The notes under the pieces were generated by a model. That model had not been told where the DNA came from. It saw only the letters and a list, made by a program, of their open reading frames with translations, and did no database searches. A program made the position numbers and the translations under genes. Shown piece after piece: positions 31,901 through 42,396 of a stretch of DNA of 64,000 nucleotides; position 1 is the first letter of the stretch, and each line of letters begins with the position of its first letter. Source of the DNA: Taxawa tesnikishii (nom. ined.) (taxonomy: Eukaryota > Ascomycota > Dothideomycetes > Dothideales); the NCBI GenBank assembly GCA_030247885.1, contig JAPDRO010000010.1, positions 124,001 through 188,000 on the forward strand, given 5' to 3'.

Positions 31901-33806
31901 ACGCTGTGACGCGAATCCGCAGCTTGTAGTCTGCATCAGGAGCCGACGACTCCTTCTCGCCAATCGGAACAACCACATCTCCGTACACTCGCATCCCGAT
32001 AAACCATGTGACTTCACCTGGAGATGGTTCCTTCTTGGCAACTGGACTTTCGTCTGTATCCCTGGCTGCTTCTTTGGCAGGGACTGCGGCTCTGGCTTCG
32101 TTTGCCTTGGCTTCCGCCTTGGCCGACGCATCGAAATCTGGATCCGTGCTGGCTCTGGGCTTTGGCGGTTGAGTCGACTTGCCATCTGAAGTCTTTTTAT
32201 CTTGATCTTTGTCACCGTCGCTCTTCTTGGGCTCGACATCTTTTCCTTCCAGCTCCTTCCCGCCCTCGAGCTTAGCAGGGCCTCCGAAAGGATCTGAAAC
32301 ATCTCCCTTCTTTCTTTTGCCAATGACGAAGTCGACACTGACTGCCTTAAGGACGATGCCATTGTCAAGTGGCCATTGCAACATAGAACCGGTGACTCTG
32401 AGTCCCTCTTTGCTGACCCATATATTTACCTGTGCCCATGCACCATCGAGTTTCATGGCACCGACGACCGAAAGCTTGCCGGCCTCGATGCGAAGCGTCA
32501 TTGTTTCAAACTCCATCTTCCGTTCTGGTTTCTGAATCTCATGCTTGTGCACAGATTTGGCGAGTTCCTTGATATCTCCGAACGTAACCTTCTCCATGGT
32601 TCCCTCGATGAAAGACACCTTTTGCGTCTGCGCAGCGGAATATAGTTCTCCACTGAGAATGATGCGACGAGTATGATAGGCCCAAGATCCACTGAACTTG
32701 CACCCAAAGCCTTCGTCCAAGTCTCCGCCCTTCGTCATCTGTGTCTTGCCCTTGTCGGTCTTGGTAGTTGAGATGTCCGCTGTGATGAGTAGATCCATCA
32801 ATGTAACACCCTCCACCCCAAGTGGACAAATCCATACTTCCCCACGCCGCAAGACCATATCTAGGTGAATCAAATCTCCCGAGATTGAAGCTGTATACTG
32901 TAGAGAAAGCGGGAGGATATCTCCCGGAAGACTAAGCTTCACATCGCCAAAGACCTCCGCACGGAACGCACTCTGCGGAGTATCCTTCACAACAGCAGGC
33001 GTTACGTTGGCCTGTTTTGTAATTGGACCGGCAGGGTTATCCAAGCTTCCGGTGCCCTTGTCCAGAAGAGCTGTTGACTTGGCCATTTCCTCTGTCCAAT
33101 TTTTGTTCGGGTTTGATCCCGAACTGGCCTGGGAACCCGGTGTGGGCTGACTTTCTGCGACGTTTGCCTTGAGATTCTTGAATACCACGCGCACACCAGC
33201 AGAATAGATCGTGAGGACTGGAATTCCAACTGGATAGCAAACGACAACGCCCTCGAGAGCGCCTGCAAAAGTCAATTGCTTAAACTTGAAGCCGTCCGCA
33301 GCGTCGAGGGTGAACCCGATGTGAGCAGACAGGCGGATCAGGATATCAGATTCGGAGATGAACGACTCAAAGATCTCCAAGACGCTATTGAGTATTCCGC
33401 CCAACCGGATATCCATGCGAAGATACAGCCCTGGCTCCTCCTGGCCAATCTTCTTGTCGTACCATTGCAGCAGGAAGTTCTCCAAAGCCAAGTCCTGAAA
33501 GGCTCCGTTCTTGAACTCGGGAAAGAAGTCGACCATGGAGATTTTGTCTTGGATCTTTAGCTCCACAAATTCTGGCTCTTCGACAACAGGGCCAACACCC
33601 ACGAACAGCGGGTCATTGAAGTAAGTCTGTTCATCTTTCCACGGAGTGAATCCCTGTACTTTCTTTGGTGTCGGTCTCGGCACAGCCTGGACCTTGACCA
33701 CATGTTCTGAACCTGGGTTTTTCGAGTCAAGAAGACGATCCAGATTCTTCTCCAAGGCGTCCCATGGATCTTCCTCGGGGACGCTCCTGGGTAAAGGGGA
33801 GGTCAT
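28961..33806 (-). CDS. Large uncharacterised protein, 1545 aa, five exons
   Basis: Exons 33806-31697, 31645-31476, 31423-29962, 29909-29833 and 29779-28961 join in frame (4638 nt). Introns are 51-53 bp with CTAAC/CTGAC branch sites; the first is GC-AG (AAAG|GCTAAT ... TACTGAC ... CTAG). No signal peptide. The N-terminal 700 residues alternate amphipathic strands (ISGDLIHLDMVLRRGEVWI, RRIILSGELYSAAQ) with an acidic/Lys/Pro linker at about residues 520-600. The middle is again strand-rich (YDATLVMGPNPANTLIQF). Residues about 1040-1330 are Ala/Glu/Lys-rich helices, probably coiled coil, followed by a globular end. I do not recognise the family. The open frame over 4.6 kb suggests an active gene under constraint. 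Confidence 0.85.
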
Positions 33807-33945
33807 GGTAAGGTGAATAGATGGAACGCTGATACCGTGTAAAGTGGTAACGGATGATGCCTAATAACGACGGAATTCTGTTATTGTGGATTCTAAAAAC
33901 TGTTGTACTTATTATACTGGTATGCTATCTAGACAAAGACCAATA

Positions 33946-34111
33946 ACGTAAACCGCGGGGAAGCCGACCAGGCGGGGAAGCCGACCAGTAGCCTCAATAA
34001 AGTTTAGTCTGACTTGAAAAGAGCTAGCGAAGAAGTCTTACTTCGCTTGTAACTGCCTATGTGACTTAAATGGTCGGCTTCCCCACCTGGTCGGCTTCCC
34101 GCGGTTTACGT
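33946..34111. mobile_element. pogo-type MITE 3
   Basis: 166 bp, TA at 33944-33945 and 34112-34113. Termini ACGTAAACCGCGGGG with two GGGGAAGCCGACCA units (left); the right end has lost one C. Core markers GAGCTAGC (34021-34028) and AACTGCCTAT (34051-34060) match MITEs 1 and 2. It lies 140 bp upstream of the large gene's start codon. Confidence 0.94.
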
Positions 34112-34113
34112 TA

Positions 34114-34967
34114 CTGCACATTGTGGCGAGCGTATTACCGCTTTTCGCAAAGTCTGAGCAGACGGTGCATAATACTGACAATTCAGCTGCTATTTGCTGT
34201 ATTTGCTCGATCCCAGGTCCCAGTCCTGATTGAAGAATATGTGATGTCCTGCAGCTCGAAGCATGCATCAACATAAAGCTCTGAACCATTGATGCAAGGT
34301 GGAATATGATAGACCGTCACTTCAGCCAGCCGCCATATCTTAAAGCGTGCGGTTCAGCTGCCAAGAGCTTGGCTAGGAATATCATGCGGCTTGAAAGCCG
34401 AAAAGGAAGTGCCAGCGGTAGACGGCTGCATAAGTGAAGCGTTCTATTAAGAACACACCTGATACCATATGCAAGATAGTCAAAAGGCGGTCAGTTCGTG
34501 CTGCCACGGCGGGCCGCCCCTCAGCAGCGCGGGGTCGGGCGGCCTGTCGAGTCAGGTACGCTCCACCGACCCCAGCTAGCGGTGGCGTGGCTGATCAGGT
34601 GTCGCTCTGTCGACCAATGCCTTTACCATTCCGCTGCAGGCGGCCCCTGCAATCTTGCGCTCTCGATCCAATATGGAACGCACAGACAGCTGATTAGCAG
34701 GCTGCCAAGAGCAGAAGACGAATTCGTCCAGAAACAGTTCGGCATTTCCGCAACGAGGCTGATGAAAAGCCGAGAACAGCAGAGACCTCGCGGCCTGGCG
34801 TTCCAGTACAGACTAGGCATGGCAAGCGTCTCCACATGATTACCGCACGGTCCTTCACGTTGTAGTAATCATCGAGTCGCATCATGGAAACCCTGCAAAA
34901 TGAGGCAGATCGAGAGCAATCTACGTCCATGTTTATGTTACAAGGAGCGATTTATGGGATTGTGTGA
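34114..34967. other. No gene recognised
   Basis: Ordinary intergenic sequence between MITE 3 and the 3' end of the gene ending at 34968. Open frames at 34434-34839 overlap on both strands and show no domain. Confidence 0.45.
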
Positions 34968-35809
34968 TTAATCAAACAGCTCTAGTAGCCCTGAAAGTCC
35001 TGTGGCTGGTCGAGTTTTGCCGGAAAAGTCCCTCAGCTCATCACCAATAACAGCTTTTGCATGCTCGCCGACCAAATCAAGTGTTTCGGAGCCGAAACCA
35101 GCCTTCTTCAATTTCTTAAGCGATCCTTCGCCAAACTTGACGTACTGTGAGGGTACGAAGCGATGCTGTCAAGGAGAGAATAGATCAATGACCCGCTGTG
35201 AGCTCATTACTCCGTTTGGATTTGCACATACCTGGTATGGATTGCGCTCCTTGTCATGGAGAACGAGGAAGCGGTCCTTGCCTTCGGGACTTGCCTGTCC
35301 GTAGAGAAAGTCTTTGGTAACTGTAAATCTGCGCGTTTCGATGCCGTTGGCGGTGCTATTTGACAGCGTTGATGTGAATGCGTCCAGCCTATCTTGTGCA
35401 ATGAAGAGCCGAGCTCTCCCCTTTGTAGTTTCTGTGCCAGACCCTTGAACGGGTGAATTCATTTTAGTTGACTGCGAATAGGATTGCAACAATAGAATTT
35501 AAAGGGAGTCATACCTAGAACTGGGTAGTCGACAAGAATCAAAGTGTAGGGCTCGTTGCATCGTTTCATGTCTTGCTGCCAAACAATGTCCAGCTTCCTT
35601 GCCTTTGGCCCCAGGGCCCACGCTGGGAATTCGCAAATGTCGGATTCCTTTATGGGCTGAACATAGCGGCAAGTATATCAATGGCAAACGTCTTTTCTGA
35701 AGGGAAAGGAACTCTTACATTCATCTTGAAGCTTGGAGCGGAGGTGTTGCACGTCTTGCAATGCGGGCAAACTTGCACAAGAGTTGTTCAAATAGGATTG
35801 ATTCACCAT
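34968..35809 (-). CDS. Uncharacterised protein X1, 198 aa, paralogue of the 36.6-kb gene
   Basis: Proposed exons 35809-35719, 35622-35515, 35431-35232 and 35165-34968 join in frame (597 nt). The first exon is the least sure. The core reads GRARLFIAQDRLDAF, RRFTVTKDFLYGQASPEGKD, RFLVLHDKERNPYQ, then HRFVPSQYVKFG. It aligns with X2 at 36650-37298, and the last two introns fall at the same points: phase 1 before the RLFIA block and phase 0 between YQ and HRF. No signal peptide, no known domain. X1 and X2 are transcribed away from each other. Confidence 0.65.
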
Positions 35810-36649
35810 GTGCCTAGAAAGGAAACCGTCAGCAGGACCTAGAGCGCCACATTGTTCTCATACGGAATCGTCCCTATACGGTTCCTAGCCGCAGCAGGGG
35901 GCCGAGCCTATTTCACACGCAGCGTGCTGTATTAAGCGCGCACGTCATGCCAGGTCGATGCACCCCTCAATGGTTCTAGACCCAGGGCTTCTCTACTTCC
36001 TGCGCTACTGTGCCCCATAATATATGTCTAACCGTCAATTTTTACGCAAAGAAAAGGCGAGAAAAAGACGCGAAAGATTTAACAAAATCTGAACAGTTAA
36101 TGCAGTTGTTTTCTATACTATCAAGGCAATATCAAGTGGTTTTCCGATGCGAAATAGTAGTGACAGAGGATCCCCATTACTACGCCGTGAGTGTAGAGTT
36201 TATACAAGGGTGCACTGCACTGTGGCCAAACAGAGCTGAACCACTATTGATTAGGTAGCGCTTGGCGCGCATGCATGTCTTGCTACTAGTGAGGTTACGT
36301 TGGGTGGACCCAGAACTCGGCCGCCTTTTCTGCATTCAATGTTTCGATGGACTTGCATTAGACTATTGAATGATCTGAGACACATTACTAGTGGAATCGA
36401 GCTGAAGCTCTCCATCGGAGTAGGTGCTGTTACTCAGCCGCTATTGGCACTGTCGGGGTCGCCGAGACAACCTGAAGATGAAAACTGAGGTCGAATGCCA
36501 AGTACGAACGAGAAGACTTGTTTTCTACAAACGATTAGTTATAAGTTATAAACTCCCACCTGCCCCTATACTAAGCAATCACCACTTCAACTCCCATATC
36601 AACTAATAACCATCCTGACTCCTAACGCAACATCTCTTGATTTGAAATC
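35810..36649. other. Shared upstream region of the divergent pair
   Basis: About 840 bp between the start codons of X1 and X2, probably with both promoters. An ORF at 36010-36258 has no recognisable similarity. No repeat was found. Confidence 0.4.
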
Positions 36650-37298
36650 ATGGCTACCCCAAAACGTCCTGCCGATGTTCCTATGCCTGCTTCCACAATC
36701 CCGGTAGAGTTGAACGATGACCTTCGCGTCACTGTTGCAACTCTCACACTGGAGCCTGTGCTCGTGGAGTGGTCGCAGAACTGGGGCACTAAGAAGAGCG
36801 ATACATACTACGCCGTGACCTTCAGCAATGCCACTAGGAGTAAGTTACTTCACCACATGATAGAGTGGAACGGTTTCATGGAAGCTGATACAATGCGCAA
36901 ATCTAGACAACGACCCTGGCCGGCTTTTTATTGCTAGCAAATATGTGGACGTGTTCAAATCAGCCTCGCAGCTAGTCGACGACCGCAACGTGTACTCGTT
37001 CAAGGTGAACGACAAGTTCAGGTATGGTCAGGACGCCGAAGGCAAGAACCGGTTCCTTGTCCTACATGATCCCTCTAACAACATCTTCCAGGTAGGGCTT
37101 GTCTAGGAACATCCGAATTCACTATAATTCAAAGCTGATGAAATATTGCAGCACCGCTTTGCATCAAACAAGAAGATCCAGTATGCAACCAAGGCGGGCG
37201 ACATAGTTACTGGCGCGGCTAGCCGAGGCAAGGAAGAGTTTAAGATGGTAGCTGGCCTCATTACTTCCAAGTTCGGTGATGAGTTGAAAGAGTTCTAG
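36650..37298 (+). CDS. Uncharacterised protein X2, 173 aa, paralogue of the 35-kb gene
   Basis: Exons 36650-36839, 36907-37091 and 37152-37298 join in frame (522 nt) with GTAAGT and GTAGGG donors. MATPKRPADVPMPASTIPVE starts the protein; then LEPVLVEWSQNWGTKKSDTY, GRLFIASKYVDVFKS, FKVNDKFRYGQDAEGKN, RFLVLHDPSNNIFQ, HRFASNKK. Similarity to X1 covers the last two thirds, at perhaps a third identity by eye. Cytosolic or nuclear by default (no signal or membrane segment). Function unknown. Confidence 0.75.
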
Positions 37299-37746
37299 CC
37301 AATCAAGGCCTTGGGTTGTCTAGAATGACGGTCATATTGACTTTTACATCCAGCGTGGTGTGAGACTCTAGTCTGTATATATCCATAGTTCTGAATTAGA
37401 GCCATGTGCCACTCGTGGTAGCGCTAAATAAGTTTAAATAACCCTAAGATCCTTGCTAGTAACAGGCGAGTAACTGTAGTTGTAAAGATGTAAGCACGAC
37501 AAGACCACGGAGAACGATGAATGTGCTTATTGCGAACCAGTGTAAGGGAGGGTGTGTACGTATAGGGGGTCCCTCTAGTTCCCTAGCTGTACGGGTGTTC
37601 CCGAGATCTCTATCAACTACTCCCGCCACATCTGCAGCGCTAAAGAGGAGCCCATTTGTCACGGTTGGCGCTAGCCATTACATATTTGCTGCATCTACTA
37701 TTAATTCAAGGGCATGAGCGTGATTTAGCCTAACACGAAAATAGTA
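37299..37746. other. No gene recognised
   Basis: 3' flank of X2, AT-moderate, up to the TA of the family D element. Confidence 0.5.
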
Positions 37747-39593
37747 ACGTGTTTCACAAGTAAGTCGGCCACCCAAGTGAGTCGGCCACCTCACGAAACT
37801 AGAACACCTGCGCAGCGATATTGCGCAACACTACAACACTTTACAGCAGTCTATAGAACAGTATACAATTATTCAGAAACGTCGCTATCTTCTGCATCCT
37901 CTATTTCTACTTTACAGGTGCGGGAGTTATGCCCAGTCTCGCCGCAACGGCCGCAACGCCGCTCTACGCGCACCCTCTTCGCAGGTTTCTCGCCGTCATT
38001 ACCACTGCTACCCTCCTTGGCAGCGACCAGATCAGCTACCTCACCCACTGTTAGAGTCTCCTCTGTCCGTACGTATTGCCTTTTGCGGCTCTTGCGCTTT
38101 GTGGCCGCCTCAATTGCGTCTCGCAGACGCGCTGTTTCTTCGCGCATTAACACCATCTCATGCGCTATCTGCTGAGCGCCCTTGGTCAGCTGCCTAACCT
38201 GCTCATCCAAAGAGCTTGCTGGAGACCCCTGATGTTTTTGCATGCGATTTCGAATTAGCGTTGACTGCGCCTCTATTTCACTGGCGTTGCGCGGTGTTTT
38301 CGCCTCCCATTCGACTGTACCTAGTGCAGGCGGCGTTGGCGTACGCAGCCTTACATCCAGCTTCGATAACATAGCCTCTAGGTTGTATGGGACTAGCCCA
38401 GCGCCTCGAAACCTTGCGCAGACATTCTCCTATGTGAACGCCTTCTTAAAAGCTGCTTTGAAGGCAGTCAGGAAGGTTTCTTTCGTGATATAGTAAACGC
38501 GACTGCGTGCCAAGGCTGAGATCTCGTCGCCATACAGGCGCTTTAGCAGCGAGTAGCAGACGACGTCAAGTGGCTGCAGTAGGTGCGAGGAGTGTGGAGG
38601 CATACAGAGAGCTATAATGTTGTTCTCCTTACAGTAATCCTGGAATTCGACCGAGCAGTGGCTCTCGTGGCCGTCAATAATAAGCAGCCTATATGCCCCA
38701 ACAGTATAAGCCTTCGTATGCGCATCGAAGTGCTTAAGCCACGCGAGCGCGAGCTTGTTGTTAGTCCAGCCAGTAGAGGAGACCTCAACAATCCAGTCAC
38801 GAGGTAGATCGTTAAACCAGGTTGAGATAAGGACCTTGCCTGCGAAGATGATGAAGGGTGGGATAACGCGCCCCGTAGCCCCGACGCCTTGTACCAAGGT
38901 AACCCACTCGCGATCGCCAGGCTGTAGTTTCTTCTGTTTACCAGGTTTCTCTGAGCCTGTAACAACTAGCTGAGACGATATCTTGCCCATTAGAAAGCCA
39001 GATTCATCAAAGTTGTAGGTGTCCTCATCTGAGATACTATACTTCGCCTTCATTGACTGAACAAGCGCGAACCAGGGCTGGATAACCGCCGGATCCTCGC
39101 AGGCAGCTCGCTGGCGGTCGTACGGACGGCTCCATCGCGTTCGTAGCTCAGGCGTACGCTTAATCAAGTTGTCAACCCAGTTCTTGCCAACAGGCTTCCC
39201 ATCACGCTCTCCTAGCAGTTTATCCGCCATATCTCGTACGTTTCCCTTCGAGGGCGGTACGCCACGTAGACTCTCGTCTAGCACACGCTGTACAACCACC
39301 TCCTCTTCTAGTTTTGTAAGGCGCTTTGATTTCGGCTCGTGGTCGCGTCGAGAGCGCCGTCCAGCGCGTCGGTCTTGTAGCGTTGATCGGGGCACAGTAT
39401 ATACTGCTGCAGCGCGTCTCTCGCTTTGAATTTGCTTGGTTGTAATATCAGAGATAGCAAGGTATATATCTCCTTCAGTGTAGGTGTATTGCACGTTGCG
39501 TTGTTGAGGCATTGCGCAATGTTGCTGCGCAGGTGTTCTAGTTTCGCGAGGTGGCCGACTCACTTGGGTGGCCGACTTACTTGTGAAACACGT
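37747..39593 (-). mobile_element. pogo-like element, family D, full length
   Basis: TA at 37745-37746 and 39594-39595; 1847 bp. The termini start ACGTGTTTCACAAG and carry two CAAGTRAGTCGGCCAC units. The inverted match extends about 80 bp with few mismatches, longer than in the other families. Confidence 0.95.
37869..39512 (-). pseudogene. Family D transposase, single in-frame stop
   Basis: ATG at 39512 (MPQQRNVQYTYTEGDIYLAI); a longer frame starting with GTG inside the terminal repeat is not used. HTH, YNFDESGFLMGKIS, LLIIDGHESH and LLQPLDVVCY are all in one frame. One TAG (38430-38432) sits in KAFT*ENVCARFRGAG, where Glu is expected. The frame then continues to a zinc knuckle (CGRCGETGHNSRTC) and stop at 37869, 547 residues plus the stop site. 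Apart from that one codon the protein reads as complete. Confidence 0.9.
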
Positions 39594-39595
39594 TA

Positions 39596-39953
39596 CTAAG
39601 TATTATAGGTATAGAATTTCACTGTTACTATAAGTTTCTAGAAGTCTTATTAATTGTTCTGTAGATAATGAATTATATCGAGGACTAAAGCATTACTTTG
39701 TTCGGCTGCCAGTATAGAATGCTGCCAATATAGAATGAGTAAGCAAATGCCAAGACAACGTATTTGCGGATTCACAACCTAACACTTGAGCGTTGAAACA
39801 TCAGTCGAGGTCACTAACAGCTCAAACATCATTCAGACAACACCTTTCCTGCTGCTGCCGCCAGGTCGCAAACACAGGAACCGAACAGGTCTCGACTATA
39901 CAGGAACACATATGGACATGCAATAGCAGACAGAGCAGGGACACAAAACCTCA
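39596..39953. other. Upstream region of the phosphatidylinositol synthase gene
   Basis: Short intergenic stretch between the family D element and the start codon at 39954. CAGACAGAGCAGGGACACAAA and GACAGAGCAAGGACACAAA form a small direct repeat just at the start codon (about 39928 and 39959). Confidence 0.5.
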
Positions 39954-40980
39954 ATGGCGGACAGAGCAAGGACACAAAGCGTCAATGACAGTACAATAGC
40001 TCTACATCCAGCTCATAGAAAAGAGAATGTTTTCCTTTTTGTGCCTAATCTGATTGGTACGCTTTGCTTTGGTACACTCGCAGACAAGGAGCAGGGAACT
40101 GACAGGAGAACTTCCATGCAGGCTATGCCCGAATCCTATTCGCTTTTGTCTCCCTCTACTTCATGCCTCTGCACCCGCGCCGATGCTCTTTCCTCTACAG
40201 CATTTCTTGCCTCCTGGACGCTCTGGATGGCTACGCAGCGCGCCTGTTCCACCAGTCGACAAGATTCGGTGCTGTCTTAGATATGGTGACGGACAGATGC
40301 ACGACCACCTGCCTGTTGGTCTTCTTGTCTATTGCAAGACCTAGATGGAGCATGGTCTTCCAACTGCTTATTAGCTTGGACTTTACCAGCCATTACATGC
40401 ACATGTATGCCACGCTCGCTGTAGGCGGCAGTGGGCAGAGTCATAAGAATGTCGATCCTTCAAGGAGCAAGGTTATGCATCTATACTATTCGAACAGGGT
40501 GAGCCTGTCTTATACCCGGACCGGAAGGAGGAGAAAAAGACTGCTAACAGCATGGCACCTAGATTGTCTTGTTCTTCTTCTGCGCCATGAACGAACTTTT
40601 CTTCATTGCCCTTTATCTTCTTGCCTTCGATGACGAACCTATCACCATGGCCTCGATCTTGCAGCATGAGTCCTCGAACCTGCAGCTGGGCTCCTTTGCT
40701 AGCCCTTTGGACCCTTCAATCCTGTTTAGCCACCCATGGTCTGCGGGTGCAATGGAGATGGCTCGGTATGGCCCCTTTCGTTTCGCAGCGTCAGGACATG
40801 CTTGCTGACTGTATGCCATGGAGTGCCAACAAGATGGATAGTACTATACCTCGGATTCTCGCTGTCGTCTCTTTCCTACCAATGGCATTTAAGCAGTACG
40901 TCAACGTCGTTCAGGCAATCACGGCATGCCAAATGATTGTCGAAGGTGATCTGGTTGACCGTGAAAGAAGGGCTAACTAG
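39954..40980 (+). CDS. PIS1: CDP-diacylglycerol-inositol 3-phosphatidyltransferase (PI synthase)
   Basis: Exons 39954-40056, 40122-40498, 40563-40765 and 40824-40980 join in frame (840 nt, 279 aa). The CDP-alcohol phosphatidyltransferase motif DGYAARLFHQSTRFGAVLD, followed by MVTDR, matches DGxxAR(x8)GxxxDxxxD exactly. Flanking hydrophobic helices (FLFVPNLIGYARILFAF, CLLVFLSI, VLFFFCAMNELFFIALYLLA) fit a multi-pass ER membrane enzyme making phosphatidylinositol from CDP-DAG and inositol. HYMHMYATL and the final helix (QAITACQMIVEGD) also fit yeast Pis1. Length is slightly more than yeast. An essential gene lying between two pogo insertions; it looks intact. Confidence 0.92.
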
Positions 40981-41101
40981 CCAGTAAGAGGAAAGTGTAC
41001 TCGGGGTCAAAGTGGAAGACAACGAGGATTGGACCTGTTCAGTAGAAGGCATAACAACATTTCTGAATTTTGGGTCGCCATCCACCTTTCACTTTCTCCT
41101 A

Positions 41102-42383
41102 ACGTAATTTCCGGCAAAGTTGATCACCGAAACGCGACCCTTCCAGCTTCGTTAATTATCTACGTATCGCAACAACGATGTTGTTAGTTGTGAGTGCCTT
41201 TGCCCTCGCGCGGATATACGTCTCAACCCATTCTACGCGTGAGATGCGGCCTGAGTCGAGTCGAAGAGCGGCGTCGGTTTCGGAAGCTAGCGCACGCTTA
41301 AGTGGCGCAAACACGCCAACGTCAAGCGGTTGAAGTATATGCGAACAATGAGGTGGCAGGATCATCAAGTCAATCTCATTCTGCATACAGAACGCAGTTA
41401 CCTTGCCAGTAATGTGGCTGCTGTGGCCGTCCATGATCAGTAGTCTTCGTGTCGTAGGGTCCTCCGGCCGTGTCAAAGGCTCGAAAACAGTGGTAAGCCA
41501 TTCGTAACTGTGGCTATCGGACGTCCAGCCGCTGTTACTAGTTGAGAACCTCCAGTCCTTGGGTGTTCGAGCAGGTATCCACGCAGTGTTCGTGTATTTG
41601 GCCTTGCAAATTAACAACGGTGGAACAGCTACGCCGGAAGCGCTTACGCACTCGATTGCAGTTATCCACTCTTGTCTGCTTCCAATCACCTTCCAACTAC
41701 TGTCCTCACGTATGTTGACCAATGCTCTTGATGACTGACTCGCTCCGACCGCGAAGCCGGACTCGTCCATGTTGTAAACGTGCTCCGGAGCATATTGGTT
41801 CTGTATCCACATCTCCGTTACTGCGTCAAGCCACCTCTTCACGCCCTCGTAACTCGTCGCCTTGAACCGCGCAGCGTCGATCTGACGTGTCCAGATGCCT
41901 GCGATCTCAGGATGACGGGTTTTGAAGCGTTCTAGCCAATGGTTGCCAATTGGTCGAAGGGTTGATGTAGAAGCCTTCGAAAGCTGGACGCGACCGTGTC
42001 GTATCTCCTCAGCCATTTGTACAGCCAACGCAGGCGACGCAGGGTATCCAGTGCATGTGAGACGTGTAATCCATCGTGCTAATGTCCTTTCTTCCGCATT
42101 TGAGAGGATCTGCTCTGTTTCGTGCGCAGTAGCGCGCGAAGTTCGTCCAGACATGCGACTTTGTAGCGTTGCGAAGGGGCGTTGGATGCGAGTGCGGCTT
42201 TGCGAATTGACGGGTATTCTTTATTTTTCACTGCAGATAGTGCCTTTTGAATATCAGCTTCCGTACAGGCTAGTTTGTTAGGTGTGGAAGTGTTCATGGT
42301 GGGTGGTGGAAGTAGTAGAAGGTAGAAAGGTCGCGTTTTGGTGATCAACTACCCCGGCTGATCAACTTCCCCGAGAATTACGT
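41102..42383 (-). mobile_element. pogo-like element, family A, copy 2, deletion derivative
   Basis: Left end ACGTAATTTCCGG after TA (41100-41101) has one terminal unit; the right end has two. Right flank is TT rather than TA, perhaps a later change. Compared with copy 1, 549 bp are missing inside, with the junction at GATG (41177-41180). The loss of one 16-bp unit accounts for nearly all the remaining length difference. Confidence 0.92.
41156..42297 (-). pseudogene. Family A transposase, C-terminal half deleted and N-terminus frameshifted
   Basis: ATG at 42297 (MNTSTPNKLACTEADIQKAL). A one-base loss near 42178 shifts the frame in ALASN; the main frame then runs from MSGRTSRATAHETE through YNMDESGFAVG, LLIMDGHSSH and ILQPLDVGVF to TTNNI, where the deletion joins it to VVAIRR and the family's normal TAA stop (41156-41158). 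The catalytic Asp residues are present; the C-terminal tail is gone. Confidence 0.9.
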
Positions 42384-42396
42384 TTAAGGGCTCATA

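Noticed and set aside
39512-39563. GTG-started extension of the family D transposase inside the terminal repeat
   Set aside because: The ATG at 39512 fits the HTH start; the upstream frame is terminal-repeat sequence mirrored at the other end.
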